Assembly: GCA_910588065.1 (NCBI GenBank)
Contig: CAJUPZ010000021.1
Span: 1 to 52,051, forward strand
DNA: 52,051 nucleotides
Direction: 5' to 3'
Source: an uncultured Muribaculaceae bacterium
GTDB lineage: Bacteria > Bacteroidota > Bacteroidia > Bacteroidales > Muribaculaceae
Positions 1 to 8,731 of this stretch are shown piece by piece. The notes under the pieces were generated by a model. It was not told where the DNA came from, did no database searches, and worked only from the letters and a program-made list of their open reading frames with translations. Each line of letters opens with the position of its first letter. The stretch's first letter is position 1. The position numbers were made by a program, and so were the translations under genes.

Positions 1-86
1 AGATGAACCTGCCGCTGGGCACCATCAAGAGCCGCATCTTCTTTGCCCGCCAGCAACTCCAGACCCGCTTCGCCGACTACCGCTAA
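1..86 (+). CDS. ECF sigma factor, copy 1 (3' end only)
   Basis: Only the last 27 full codons are inside the window, from the second base of a codon to the TAA at 84-86. They encode the end of the sigma-4 DNA-binding helix-turn-helix and the basic tail (LGTIKSRIFFARQQL). The amino acids are identical to the C termini of the two complete copies on the minus strand at 34360-34866 and 39041-39547. Two synonymous differences from copy 2 are visible (CAA for CAG, GCC for GCG near the end). The gene runs on the plus strand, opposite to the other two copies, and converges on lptE. Its function should be that of copies 2 and 3: a sigma-70 family group 4 factor that directs RNA polymerase to its own promoter set. 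The identification is firm; the fate of the 5' part is unknown. Confidence 0.9.
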   Translation, partial: MNLPLGTIKSRIFFARQQLQTRFADYR

Positions 87-142
87 TCTCCCCGCAGCCA
101 AAAACACACAACCAAACCCGACACACACATACACAAACGCAC

Positions 143-179
143 GGCGCGCAGAGTTCCACTCCGCGCGCCGCCGCATTTT
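143..179 (+). terminator. Hairpin terminator of sigma copy 1
   Basis: Arms GGCGCGCAGAG and CTCCGCGCGCC (one mismatch) enclose a short loop and are followed by a short run of T at 176-179. The same structure ends copies 2 and 3. Since lptE converges from the right, the stem could also stop lptE transcripts, although the T run on that strand is poor. Confidence 0.6.
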
Positions 180-186
180 CAGTTTA

Positions 187-711
187 TTACCAGTTGCCGA
201 GGGTGGCGTTGAAAATCTGGAGCACAAGCTCGTCGCAGATTTCCTCGCAGAGCTGGTCCTGCACTTCTGTGAGCATCTGTGAGCTGTCAAAATCGCGGTA
301 GGCCGAGAATGACTGGTCTATGTCGTTTTTCTCGTTTTTGTCATCGGTGTATTTTACGCGGACAGTTATTGTGAGCCTCGTTTTTGAAGCGAGGGCATTT
401 TCAGTGACTGCCTGAGGCGAGAGCGCATAGCCGGTGATTTCGCCTTCGAGCTGCAGGTCTGCGCGCCCGTCGGTGGTCTGAAGCCTGGTGTTGCGGGTCA
501 CATAATCGAGCAACTTGTTTTCAAAAGTCTGCTGCAGAGGGGGATACACCAGAGCCGCGCGGATAGGAAAATTATCAATCTGAATGGTTTTGTACGTATT
601 ATAGTCAAGAGCCGCACCATTGAGTTTGTAGCTGATTCGGCATGCCGGAAACGCCAGCAGCATGACAGCGGCCGAGCAGATGGCAATGAAGAAAGAATTA
701 CGCATTTTCAT
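187..711 (-). CDS. lptE: LptE-family LPS-assembly outer membrane lipoprotein
   Basis: About 174 residues. A signal peptide with a hydrophobic core ends at a lipobox-like FPAC (Cys near residue 24), so the protein is probably lipid-anchored in the outer membrane. The rest resembles the Bacteroidetes LptE family: the ISYKLNG start after the Cys, a conserved FPIRA segment, and a long charged C-terminal helix. LptE plugs the LptD barrel and helps place LPS in the outer leaflet. A perfect -7 element (TAACTTTG at 720-727) sits just upstream, so the start at 711 or 705 gives a very short leader; a start at 732 would lie upstream of the promoter and was rejected. In other Bacteroidales I recall lptE followed by a TPR gene and secG; here those two genes are at 39887-40993, beside another copy of the sigma repeat. 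Confidence 0.82.
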   Translation of the reverse strand: MKMRNSFFIAICSAAVMLLAFPACRISYKLNGAALDYNTYKTIQIDNFPIRAALVYPPLQQTFENKLLDYVTRNTRLQTTDGRADLQLEGEITGYALSPQAVTENALASKTRLTITVRVKYTDDKNEKNDIDQSFSAYRDFDSSQMLTEVQDQLCEEICDELVLQIFNATLGNW

Positions 712-719
712 AACAACTG

Positions 720-727
720 CAAAGTTA
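720..727 (-). promoter_or_regulatory. -7 element for lptE
   Basis: On the minus strand the bases read TAACTTTG followed by C, a perfect TAnnTTTG match. No clear TTG lies at the expected distance upstream, so only the -7 half is supported. The predicted start of transcription falls a few bases before the ATG at 711 or 705, which implies an almost leaderless message. Confidence 0.5.
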
Positions 728-736
728 AGCAATTCC

Positions 737-767
737 TTGGCTATATGAGGCGTGTTTTGTATATTTG
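737..767 (+). promoter_or_regulatory. Promoter for the alpha/beta hydrolase
   Basis: TTG at 737-739, a 20-nt spacer and TATATTTG at 760-767 fit the Bacteroidetes housekeeping promoter. The ATG of the hydrolase follows about 30 nt further on. The -33 side lies close to the divergent lptE -7 element. Confidence 0.65.
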
Positions 768-796
768 TGTAGAAAATAATTATAAATCAATCCCTT

Positions 797-1981
797 ATGA
801 GACAGATGGCTGTGAATATTGCGCTGTTGCTCGCCGCAAGCTCAGCTGCATCGGCTAATTTGCTGACCGACAGCATTGTAACCAGTACCAGGCAAACTGT
901 AGTGAATTTCATGCAGGCTCATTCGCCCGACTTGCAGTTTGACCCTTCCTTCACAAGAGAGCAATTCAAGGAATGGCAGGGCAAGGTGACAGAAGAAATG
1001 AAGAAACTGATGAAGCATCCTCAGGCTGAATACGCACCGCCGAAATTGGTGAATAAGGTGAGGCGCGACGGCTATACTGTCGAGAAGTGGCATTCCTATC
1101 CGTTGGAGGGAAGCGTTGTGCCCTTTCTTGTTCTTGTGCCGGACGGTGTCAGTGGCGAAGCGAAGACTCCCGCCGTTTTATGCATTCCCGGCTGGGGACA
1201 ATCCAAAGAGCTGCTTGCCGGCGAACGCCCCGGCAATTACAGCCTTGAAGGCGAACCGGGCAAGGGGGACGACCCGCGGAGCATGGCGCTGCATTTTGTC
1301 CGCAACGGCATAATCGCACTGGCGATAGACAACCCTTCGTGCGGCGAACTCAGCGACAACGGTGTGTTTGACTATCTTGTAACATCGCGTTTTCTGCTTG
1401 AAAACGGCTGGAGCTACCTCGGGCTATCGTCATGGCAGGACAGAGTGGCGCTGAATCATCTGCGCAACCGCCCGGATGTGGATACCGGCAAGCTGATAGT
1501 GAGCGGATTCTCGCTTGGAACAGAACCGCTTATGGTTTTAGGAGCACTGGAAAAGGATATATACGCATACGTCTACAACGACATATTCTGCCGCACCCGC
1601 GAGAGGATTCTCTGTGCCGACAAGCCTGACGACAAGGGTGTGAGAAACTTTCCCAATACCCATGAGCACCTTGTGCCGGGATTTCTTAACCATTTCGATT
1701 TTCCGGACCTTGTGGCCAATCTGGCGCCGAGCTATCTGATATGCACGGAGGGCGGTATGGACAGGGATTTCGGCCTTGTGAAGCGGGCGTTTGAAATCAA
1801 CGATGCCGCCGACCGCTTCACCCATCTGATATACAACGCGGAGCAACACCCCGCCGAGCCGGTCCAGACTGTGCCCACCGGCATAACATTATCGGAATAC
1901 TACAGCTATCTTTTCACCGCCCCTCACTATTTCAAGAAGGACAAAGTGCTGCCGTGGCTTGACAACCTGCTGCAGCGCTGA
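797..1981 (+). CDS. Secreted alpha/beta hydrolase (Abhydrolase_7/dienelactone hydrolase-like)
   Basis: 394 residues. The first 20 look like a Sec signal peptide ending in AASA, so the enzyme is probably periplasmic or exported. An alpha/beta-hydrolase core follows: an oxyanion-type segment with CIPGWG near 129-134, the nucleophile elbow GFSLG with Ser239, and a late His in the NAEQHP segment near 352. The length and the N-terminal helical extension fit the Abhydrolase_7/acetyl-xylan-esterase-like enzymes common in Bacteroidales; the likely reaction is hydrolysis of an ester, substrate unknown. It has its own promoter at 737-767. It converges on the susD end, so it is not co-transcribed with the SusC/D locus, although an esterase beside a glycan-uptake pair is suggestive. 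Confidence 0.75.
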   Translation: MRQMAVNIALLLAASSAASANLLTDSIVTSTRQTVVNFMQAHSPDLQFDPSFTREQFKEWQGKVTEEMKKLMKHPQAEYAPPKLVNKVRRDGYTVEKWHSYPLEGSVVPFLVLVPDGVSGEAKTPAVLCIPGWGQSKELLAGERPGNYSLEGEPGKGDDPRSMALHFVRNGIIALAIDNPSCGELSDNGVFDYLVTSRFLLENGWSYLGLSSWQDRVALNHLRNRPDVDTGKLIVSGFSLGTEPLMVLGALEKDIYAYVYNDIFCRTRERILCADKPDDKGVRNFPNTHEHLVPGFLNHFDFPDLVANLAPSYLICTEGGMDRDFGLVKRAFEINDAADRFTHLIYNAEQHPAEPVQTVPTGITLSEYYSYLFTAPHYFKKDKVLPWLDNLLQR

Positions 1982-2016
1982 CCCGGGATATAGGTACCGC
2001 CGGAGTGGGGACGTCT

Positions 2017-2033
2017 ACATCGCAAAGCGATGT
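2017..2033. repeat. Short perfect palindrome ACATCGC-AAA-GCGATGT
   Basis: Seven-base arms around an AAA loop, with GGG and CCC outside them. It lies in the gap between the two convergent genes. The shape is like short extragenic palindromes scattered in Bacteroidales genomes; no second copy was noticed in the window. Confidence 0.45.
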
Positions 2034-2055
2034 CCCTACGAGGGAGGCGGGTTGG

Positions 2056-2106
2056 TTATGAGACAGCAGCGCCACTGACATCAACGTCAGCGGCGCTGCC
2101 TCATAA
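2056..2106. terminator. Long inverted repeat between convergent genes, probable bidirectional terminator
   Basis: Inner arms CAGCGCCACTGAC and GTCAGCGGCGCTG (one mismatch) enclose ATCAAC. Outer arms TTATGAG and CTCATAA extend the stem. There is no strong T run, so this is a structural call. Its place between the 3' ends of the hydrolase gene and susD suits transcript end formation or RNA stability for both. Confidence 0.55.
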
Positions 2107-2142
2107 CAGGGATTTACTAATTATCTGCGTATTTAACCAATC

Positions 2143-4176
2143 TCATCTTTCTGCGTATCGGCCTCCCTCGGGAGCCCAGTGGATATTCTGGTACATCATC
2201 GAGTTGGCGGGGTTTCTGTCCGGAGAGGCGGATGTGATATCCTGGGCGCCGAGAGGATAGAGATAGTATGCCTCGGTCCAGCTATATCCATCTTTAAGCT
2301 CGTTGGCGCCTGCAAGGCTTGCGGAGCACAATCTCAGATATTTACCCTGCTCGGGACCAGAGAGGAGAGAGTTCGTTGATCCGTCGCAAACAATTGAGAA
2401 ATTGCCGTTGGCATCCTTGTATCTGTCGTTTTTCCACATGCTGTCCCAGAAGTTGCATCCTTCGGGCATAGCCGGGGTTGTGAGCATACGGTCAAATGAG
2501 CGCCAACGGATGAGGTCGGCGAAACGAAGACCCTCGTTGAAGGTTTCGTTCATGCGCTCACGGCGCACATTGAACAGCAGTGCCGATACCTGACCGGAGC
2601 CTGAATAAACGCTCCACTGCCGCTCCTGACTGAGGTCGGTGGAAGCCACTGTCAGGGCATAGTCCGGACTCACACCCGCGCGGGTTCTGAGCTGCCTCCA
2701 GTAATCGGCGGCGACACCGTCCACAGCTCCGTTTTTCTCAACGCAAGCCTCTATATAATTGAGCATGGCCTCGGCTATGCGGAAAATGGGGCAGGCCATC
2801 TCCTCGGCATGAACAGTAATAGGATAGTGGTATGTGAAATACTTGCGGGGCGTGTAGCCGGTGACATTGCGCTGCTCAATGATAGTGTTTGTGAGGTCAG
2901 AAACTCCGAAGAGCGAATTTTCAGGGGTCGGGGTTGCAAACACCTCGGCTGTCTTGAGTGTGGACTCGGACCATAGAAACAGCTGCAGACGGTAGTCACG
3001 ATCCGCTTTAACGTTGTCAACGCTTTCATCGCCCTTGTACAGCGGGCTGGCATAGAAAGGCTTGCCGTCAGTCATAAGAAATCCTTCTGTAAAAGCGCGG
3101 GTCATGCCATCGTTATTACCTGCAAAGATATAATAAGGCACATTGGATGTTACATTATGGGTTTTGTTATACTCTTTCCACAGCAGGCACTCGGGGTTGT
3201 TTGCCAGGGAGAGCTGCGCATACATTTCGAAATACGGATTCCAGCCGTCCATCACTCCGGGTTCTGGCTGCAGAACCTTGGAATTGGTGGTAAGAGGAGT
3301 TGAACCGACAGCCAGTCTGGCGCCATCCATCGCTTGGGTGAGAAAGTAGTCAATCTCAGAGTCGATGTTGAATACTTTTTCAGCGTTGTATGCCATCTTT
3401 GCACCGGGCCATTCGGCATCGCCGGGCACACGGCCTGAACCTCGGTGATATTTCTCGAATGTAGCCTCGAATAAAGCAACCCTGCTCTTGAGCAGAGCGG
3501 CGCATTCGCGGTTTACCCTCTGGCCTCTGAACAGAGAGCGGTCGCTCAGCAGCGAGATGGCGGAGTCAAGGTCGGCAATTATGTATCGGGCGAGCTCGTT
3601 TCGCGGCACACGCGCCGAGTTTTCCACGATCACCTCATCTTGGTCCGGTAGCACGGTGTGGACAATCGGGGCATCGCCATATTGCGCCAGCAGGCGGAAA
3701 TAAGCCAGAGCGCGGAAAAAGTGTCCTTCGCCGATATAGTTCTCAATCAGATTGTTGTCACCGGAAATGATTCCGGCCTCATGGTTTCGCTTGGAAACAG
3801 AGAGGAAATAGTTCCACACACGCACATTCTCATACTCGCTCTGGAGCACCTTGCCGGTGGGTGTCTGCCTGTGGTCTTTGGCAAACCAGTCCGTATTGCC
3901 GGCTCCCTGTATGTAGAGGTCGGTATTGACATCGGAGTTGCCGAGACCTGCATTGAAACCACCCTTATGGTACATCTGTCCGCTGAAGGGGTTTACAAGC
4001 TGCGAGTTATAGTATGCGTTGAGATAGTTGGCGAGCTGGTCCGCGGTGCGGTAATAGTCATCCGGAGTGATTTCCGTGATTGGCTTGAGATCCAGCTGGT
4101 CGTTGCACGCTGCGGTGCCGAGCACAAGAGCGATAGCCGACAGTGACAGCGCAGTATGTCTGATATGTTGTTTCAT
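2143..4176 (-). CDS. SusD/RagB-family nutrient-binding outer membrane lipoprotein
   Basis: 677 residues. The signal peptide ends in a lipobox around LGTAAC (Cys near residue 24), followed by NDQLDLKP and the ITPDDYY motif typical of SusD proteins. The middle has the helical TPR-like scaffold, for example an EGHFFRALAYFRL segment, and the C terminus carries the usual RxRxxxN-rich region and late aromatic patch. SusD proteins sit on the cell surface as a lid over the SusC channel and bind the imported glycan or peptide. The gene starts 21 nt after susC, so the pair is one transcript. No CAZyme gene is next to it, so the substrate cannot be read from context. Confidence 0.95.
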   Translation of the reverse strand: MKQHIRHTALSLSAIALVLGTAACNDQLDLKPITEITPDDYYRTADQLANYLNAYYNSQLVNPFSGQMYHKGGFNAGLGNSDVNTDLYIQGAGNTDWFAKDHRQTPTGKVLQSEYENVRVWNYFLSVSKRNHEAGIISGDNNLIENYIGEGHFFRALAYFRLLAQYGDAPIVHTVLPDQDEVIVENSARVPRNELARYIIADLDSAISLLSDRSLFRGQRVNRECAALLKSRVALFEATFEKYHRGSGRVPGDAEWPGAKMAYNAEKVFNIDSEIDYFLTQAMDGARLAVGSTPLTTNSKVLQPEPGVMDGWNPYFEMYAQLSLANNPECLLWKEYNKTHNVTSNVPYYIFAGNNDGMTRAFTEGFLMTDGKPFYASPLYKGDESVDNVKADRDYRLQLFLWSESTLKTAEVFATPTPENSLFGVSDLTNTIIEQRNVTGYTPRKYFTYHYPITVHAEEMACPIFRIAEAMLNYIEACVEKNGAVDGVAADYWRQLRTRAGVSPDYALTVASTDLSQERQWSVYSGSGQVSALLFNVRRERMNETFNEGLRFADLIRWRSFDRMLTTPAMPEGCNFWDSMWKNDRYKDANGNFSIVCDGSTNSLLSGPEQGKYLRLCSASLAGANELKDGYSWTEAYYLYPLGAQDITSASPDRNPANSMMYQNIHWAPEGGRYAER

Positions 4177-4197
4177 GTGAGTGATAATAAGAAATAG

Positions 4198-7100
4198 TTA
4201 GAAACTGAGGCTTACGCCAAGTGACCATGTGCGCTGCAGCGGGTATGTTTTGCCGGCGCCATATTCGCCACCGAGAACCTCCGGGTCGAAAACTTTGGAC
4301 ATCTTGGTGATTGTGAAAAGGTTGTCGACAGACACATACACCCTGCAATTTGTCATGCCTGCGTGGCGTATTATTTTTTCGGGCAGCGAGTAGCCGAGCT
4401 GCATATTCTTGCACCGGAGGTATGAAGCGTCCTGCAGATAGCGGGTCTGCTGCTGACGGTTCTTGCCGTTCTTCATATATGGCTTGGGGTAGTAAGCGTC
4501 AGGATTCTCGGGAGTCCAGTAGTCAAGGTGCTCCTTGAACACGCATGCCTGCCACATATTGCCCGACAGTCCCCAGAAGTAAGGCTCGGTGTTGCCGAAC
4601 AGGTAATCTCTCTTCATCACACCCTGGAAGAACGCGGAGAAATCAAATCCGTTCCACTCGGCACCGAGGTTGAAACCGATGCGGTAGCGTGGTGTGTTGT
4701 TGCCTATCACGGTGTAGTCCCCGTGGTCGGCGAGGGTCTGTTTGCCCTGGTCAACCTTACCGTCGCCGTTGAGGTCCTTGAACATGATGTCACCGGCACC
4801 CCATGTGCTTGACCAGTTTGGCTCGTTATCCGCAATCCATGCATCCATCTCCTCCTGGGTCTGCGCTATGCCATGTGTGGTATAGCCCCATATCTGGCCA
4901 TCCTCCTTGCCGTTGTACCATGAGAAAATCGACTGGTTCTCGAAATCACCGTCGTAGGGGTAGCTTGTAACCTTCGCATGGCTGTCGGAGAGGGTGAGGC
5001 GGGCGTTGTAGTTGACACGGTCAATACGGTCGTTCCACCCGATCTCAAGTTCCCAACCGGTGCCGCGCATATCGCAGTTGTTTGTGCGAGGGGCGTCAGC
5101 TCCGAGTATTGAGCCGAGCACAGGTGCCGGGCCTATCATGTTTTTGGTTTTGCGGACAAACCAGTCGAAAGAGCCGGTGAGGCGGTTGTTGAACGCAGCC
5201 CAGTCAAGGCCGAAGTCAAGGGTTTCGATGGTTTCCCATGTCATGGATGAGTTTACGATAGCAGGGAGTGTGGCGGTGTTCGGTTTCTCGCCGTTGATAA
5301 TCCATGTAGAATTCTGTATGCCTACAGGCTGCTGCTGGAAGAAGGGATACCAGTCCCAGAATGACTCATAGGCGGAGCTTGTGTTGCCCAGACGACCCCA
5401 TGACACTCTTGGCTTCAGAGTGTTGACCCAACGGGAGGCATCTCGGAAAAATGATTCCTTGGCTATGTTCCAGCCGGCTGATACAGATGGAAATAGCTCC
5501 CATCTACGGTTTGCGAGGAATCTTGACGAGCCGTCGTAGCGGAGGTTGAACTCGAGCAGGTAGCGTCCGTCGTAGTCATAGTTCAGGCGGCCGAAGTAAC
5601 CGGCTGTTGAGCGATGGTTGTAGGAATCGGACACGGTAAAGTTGTCAAGGGTCTGCGACAGGTATGGTTTGGTGCCCACAATCATGTTGTAGCCTTTGCC
5701 TTCGAGGCCGTCCATATCCAGCTTCTCGTAGTTCATGCCGAGCAGCACCTTGAAGTTGTTGAGTCCCCAGGAGCGGGTGTAGTCCGTGAAAATGTTCAGT
5801 GCGTAGTAATTGGTGCGCAGGCGTTCGTCGACAACGTAGGATGTCAGTCCGTAGCCTGAATCCCTGATAAACGGCGTGTTGTCGACATAGTAATATGTAA
5901 CCGGATTTACGCTGTAGTTTGTCTTGTTGTTGTTTGTGCGCATGGCGCCGTCCACCACAATGTTCCATCCTTCGAGCGGATTGAAAGTGAAGCGGAGCTG
6001 CTGCGACATCATGTCGCTTTTTTCAAAGCGCTTGCCCATATCCTCGAGCTCGGCAATCTCCATCTCGTCCATATAGTGGCCGTTGGGGTCTATCACCGGC
6101 ATGTTTGGCCAACGCCTGGCTATGTTGTGAAAGAACAGCCCCTCCATATACACCGGGCGCTGAAAGTCAACGCGGGTCCATTTCATGTTGAAATCGAGGC
6201 GTGCCCATGAAGCGAGTCTGGCACCGAATTTGGCATTGGTTGTGTAGCGGTTGTTCTGGTCGTGGCCGTGGCGCATCAGACCGTTCTGCAGCAGGTAGCT
6301 GCCGCTGATAAGCCAGTTGACATTGTCATTGCCTCCGCTGATGCTGAGATTGTGCTGGGTTGAGGGCACATTTTTCTTATAATACTCATCAAACCAGTTG
6401 GTATTTGCGAATGCTCCCTGCCATTTCGCCCAGTTGTTGTTTGATCCGGGCAGAATGCCGTAGTATTCGGGGGTTGAGGGGTCTTTGTATTCCCCCCGGA
6501 TGTATTTAGCCATACGTTCGAGGGTTTCTTCCGTAAACACATAGCTGCCAATCTCATTGAACTGAGCGGCGTTGAACGTACCTGCCCATTCGAGCGAGTT
6601 GGTCATGTCCGGCAGCTGTGTCGCTGTGCTGAAGCGCACATCGCCCGAATAGCTCACCCTTACTTTGCCGGCTGAGCCGTTTTTTGTTGTCACAAGAATT
6701 ACACCGAATGCGGCGCGTGAGCCGTAGATGGAAGATGCTGCGGCATCCTTCAGCACCGACACGCTCTCTATGTCATTGGGGTTGATAGTGTTGAGGTTTC
6801 CTTCGATACCGTCGATGAGTACCAGCGGGTTTGCAACGGAGCCGTTGCCAATAGTGCCGACACCGCGGATGTTCATGGTCATGGATGAGTTTAGCTGACC
6901 TCCGTTGTCGGTCTGCATGAGGTTAAGGCCGGGCACCGCTCCCTGGAGTGCCTGCTGCACATTGGCGACAGGCCTTGATGCGAACACCTCGTCGCCTATC
7001 ATTGATACCGCTCCGGTGACATTCACTTTTTTCTGCACACCGTAGCCCACAACAACAACTTCGTCAAGAGCCTCATCAGAGGGCTCGAGGGTGACATTGT

Positions 7101-7662
7101 AGGTGTCCTTGGCACCGACCTCGAATTTAAACGGGCGGCATCCTATGTATGTGATGGTCACTTCATCGCCCGGCACAACGTCGGACAATATGTAATTGCC
7201 CTCCATATTTGTGACGGTAGGGCGCGTGGGCTGTGACGCGGAGCGCACTGTCGCTCCCGCAAGCGGCTCACCGTCAGCATCGAGCACCAGTCCGGATATC
7301 GATTTGGCTGAGGCGGATTTCCTCGCCGTGGCGTCAGCACCATTTCTCTTTATAATAACGATGGACTTCGGCGACACAATCTCGTATGTGACGTCAGTGT
7401 TGCCGAATATGCGGTTGAGCACATCCTCAACTCCTGCCGAGCTGCAGTTCAAGCTCACATTTCCGAAGCCTTCGAGAATGGAGTCCTTGTATGAAAAACG
7501 GTAATCTGTCTGTCGCTCAATGTCGCTGAGCACTTGTTTCACCGGAGTGTTGTCGGCCGTTATCGTCACCGTACCTGAACTCTGGGCCCATGCGCCCGAA
7601 GCACCGGTAATAATGAGGGCAAACAACGCAATACTCCTCAGTACATAGCAAATTTTATTCAT
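4198..7662 (-). CDS. SusC/RagA-family TonB-dependent receptor with N-terminal STN domain
   Basis: 1154 residues from the ATG at 7662; the longer frame upstream adds residues before the signal peptide MNKICYVLRSIALFALIITG and was not used. Order: signal peptide, secretin/TonB short N-terminal (STN) domain at about 30-100, a carboxypeptidase-regulatory-like beta domain, the SusC signature EVVVVGYG, plug, then a 22-strand-type barrel ending in an aromatic residue (GVSLSF). It imports ligand bound by SusD with energy from TonB. The STN domain is the part that contacts the FecR anti-sigma in trans-envelope signalling, matching the fecR and sigma genes directly upstream. No housekeeping promoter was found in the 70-nt gap before it, so an ECF-dependent promoter or read-through is likely. 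Confidence 0.95.
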   Translation of the reverse strand: MNKICYVLRSIALFALIITGASGAWAQSSGTVTITADNTPVKQVLSDIERQTDYRFSYKDSILEGFGNVSLNCSSAGVEDVLNRIFGNTDVTYEIVSPKSIVIIKRNGADATARKSASAKSISGLVLDADGEPLAGATVRSASQPTRPTVTNMEGNYILSDVVPGDEVTITYIGCRPFKFEVGAKDTYNVTLEPSDEALDEVVVVGYGVQKKVNVTGAVSMIGDEVFASRPVANVQQALQGAVPGLNLMQTDNGGQLNSSMTMNIRGVGTIGNGSVANPLVLIDGIEGNLNTINPNDIESVSVLKDAAASSIYGSRAAFGVILVTTKNGSAGKVRVSYSGDVRFSTATQLPDMTNSLEWAGTFNAAQFNEIGSYVFTEETLERMAKYIRGEYKDPSTPEYYGILPGSNNNWAKWQGAFANTNWFDEYYKKNVPSTQHNLSISGGNDNVNWLISGSYLLQNGLMRHGHDQNNRYTTNAKFGARLASWARLDFNMKWTRVDFQRPVYMEGLFFHNIARRWPNMPVIDPNGHYMDEMEIAELEDMGKRFEKSDMMSQQLRFTFNPLEGWNIVVDGAMRTNNNKTNYSVNPVTYYYVDNTPFIRDSGYGLTSYVVDERLRTNYYALNIFTDYTRSWGLNNFKVLLGMNYEKLDMDGLEGKGYNMIVGTKPYLSQTLDNFTVSDSYNHRSTAGYFGRLNYDYDGRYLLEFNLRYDGSSRFLANRRWELFPSVSAGWNIAKESFFRDASRWVNTLKPRVSWGRLGNTSSAYESFWDWYPFFQQQPVGIQNSTWIINGEKPNTATLPAIVNSSMTWETIETLDFGLDWAAFNNRLTGSFDWFVRKTKNMIGPAPVLGSILGADAPRTNNCDMRGTGWELEIGWNDRIDRVNYNARLTLSDSHAKVTSYPYDGDFENQSIFSWYNGKEDGQIWGYTTHGIAQTQEEMDAWIADNEPNWSSTWGAGDIMFKDLNGDGKVDQGKQTLADHGDYTVIGNNTPRYRIGFNLGAEWNGFDFSAFFQGVMKRDYLFGNTEPYFWGLSGNMWQACVFKEHLDYWTPENPDAYYPKPYMKNGKNRQQQTRYLQDASYLRCKNMQLGYSLPEKIIRHAGMTNCRVYVSVDNLFTITKMSKVFDPEVLGGEYGAGKTYPLQRTWSLGVSLSF

Positions 7663-7732
7663 CTTGGGTTGTTTATAGGATTTAACATATAGACTCCCCA
7701 AGAGCGGCAACGTACCGAAGTATTTTTATGTT

Positions 7733-8731
7733 TTATAACATATCCGCGTTTTCAGCTTCAGAATCGTTCACGTTTATACCAAAAGAGCCGAACCCATACA
7801 CTTTGCCGAGCACTTTAAGAGCTCCGTTGAGGTCGTCGAAAGGCAGTGTGCCGGTGAAATTGCCGTCAATGGCTTTTTTTATGCCGGGCGACAGGGCAAC
7901 ATCGTAGTGCTGCTCAAACTGTCTGATGAGAGTGTCGGGGTTTACGTTGAGGCAGTGTATCTCGTTGTTTTTCCAATCAATCTGAATGTCGGGATTCATG
8001 CTCCTGACAGTAAAATGACCGTTTCCGGTGTCAAGTGTGGCGATATTGCCGCTTGTGAGGGTTATTCTTTCGTTGGACCGTGTGGATGTCAAATCCACGG
8101 TGCCTTCGAATAGCGACACGCTCGTGCAGTCGAGATTGCTTCCTGCCACAACCCCGAAGGATGTGCCTTTGACGGAGATACTCAGCCCCGGGGCGTTTAT
8201 AACAAAGGGTTTGCCATCCATCGGTGCAATGTCAAAGAAGCCTTCGCCCTCAAATGATATCTGTCTGTCGTCAGAGCCGAAATTCTGAGGGTATTCGATG
8301 GAGCTGCCGCTGCGGAGCCTCACTACCGAGCTGTCGCACAGCGTAATGTATGTATCTTTTCCCAAGGTGGATACCGTGCTGTTGCAATAGCCCGGATGGT
8401 CTGTTGCTTCCGGTGAAAAAATCAGGAAGCACACTGTTACGATACATGCGGCGAGGAGTGCGGCAGCGGAAGAATATATCCAGACGCGTGAGGCCGGAGC
8501 ACTGTTATGGGCGGCGATGCGTCTGTCCAAGCTGTTCTTAATCCTGACGATGCTTTCGGAGTAGTCATGAGTGGACTCATCCGGGGCGCCGTTTTCATCA
8601 AGCAGCCCGAGCAATTCACTGTCAGAGACGGTGTTTACCATTTCTCTGAGCCGTGTGAGTTCTTCAGGGCTGAGGGTGTTTTGCCTGTATTTCTCAATCA
8701 GATCTTTGAAGCCGCTGTAGTTATGATCCAT
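7733..8731 (-). CDS. FecR-family anti-sigma factor
   Basis: 332 residues from the ATG at 8731. A cytoplasmic N-terminal part of about 90 residues, one membrane helix (roughly 91-112), then a FecR domain with the conserved IEYPQNFGSDDRQISFEGEGF-type stretch and a C-terminal domain of the DUF4974 type (FEQHYDV and GTLPFDDLNGALKVL). FecR proteins hold the partner ECF sigma until the SusC-type receptor signals substrate binding. The start overlaps the end of the sigma gene by 11 nt, implying coupled translation and a one-to-one pairing. susC follows 70 nt downstream. Family and role are well supported; the ligand is unknown. Confidence 0.93.
   Translation of the reverse strand: MDHNYSGFKDLIEKYRQNTLSPEELTRLREMVNTVSDSELLGLLDENGAPDESTHDYSESIVRIKNSLDRRIAAHNSAPASRVWIYSSAAALLAACIVTVCFLIFSPEATDHPGYCNSTVSTLGKDTYITLCDSSVVRLRSGSSIEYPQNFGSDDRQISFEGEGFFDIAPMDGKPFVINAPGLSISVKGTSFGVVAGSNLDCTSVSLFEGTVDLTSTRSNERITLTSGNIATLDTGNGHFTVRSMNPDIQIDWKNNEIHCLNVNPDTLIRQFEQHYDVALSPGIKKAIDGNFTGTLPFDDLNGALKVLGKVYGFGSFGINVNDSEAENADML

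Larger units (their letters stand above)
1..179 (+). repeat. Sigma-factor repeat, copy 1 (right part)
   Basis: The sigma gene end plus its GT-rich 3' untranslated region and GC-rich hairpin match the reverse complement of 34267-34446 and 38945-39127 almost base for base. Similarity ends at the AT-rich run around 176-179, right after the hairpin. This copy is inverted relative to the other two. The left end lies outside the window. Confidence 0.88.
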
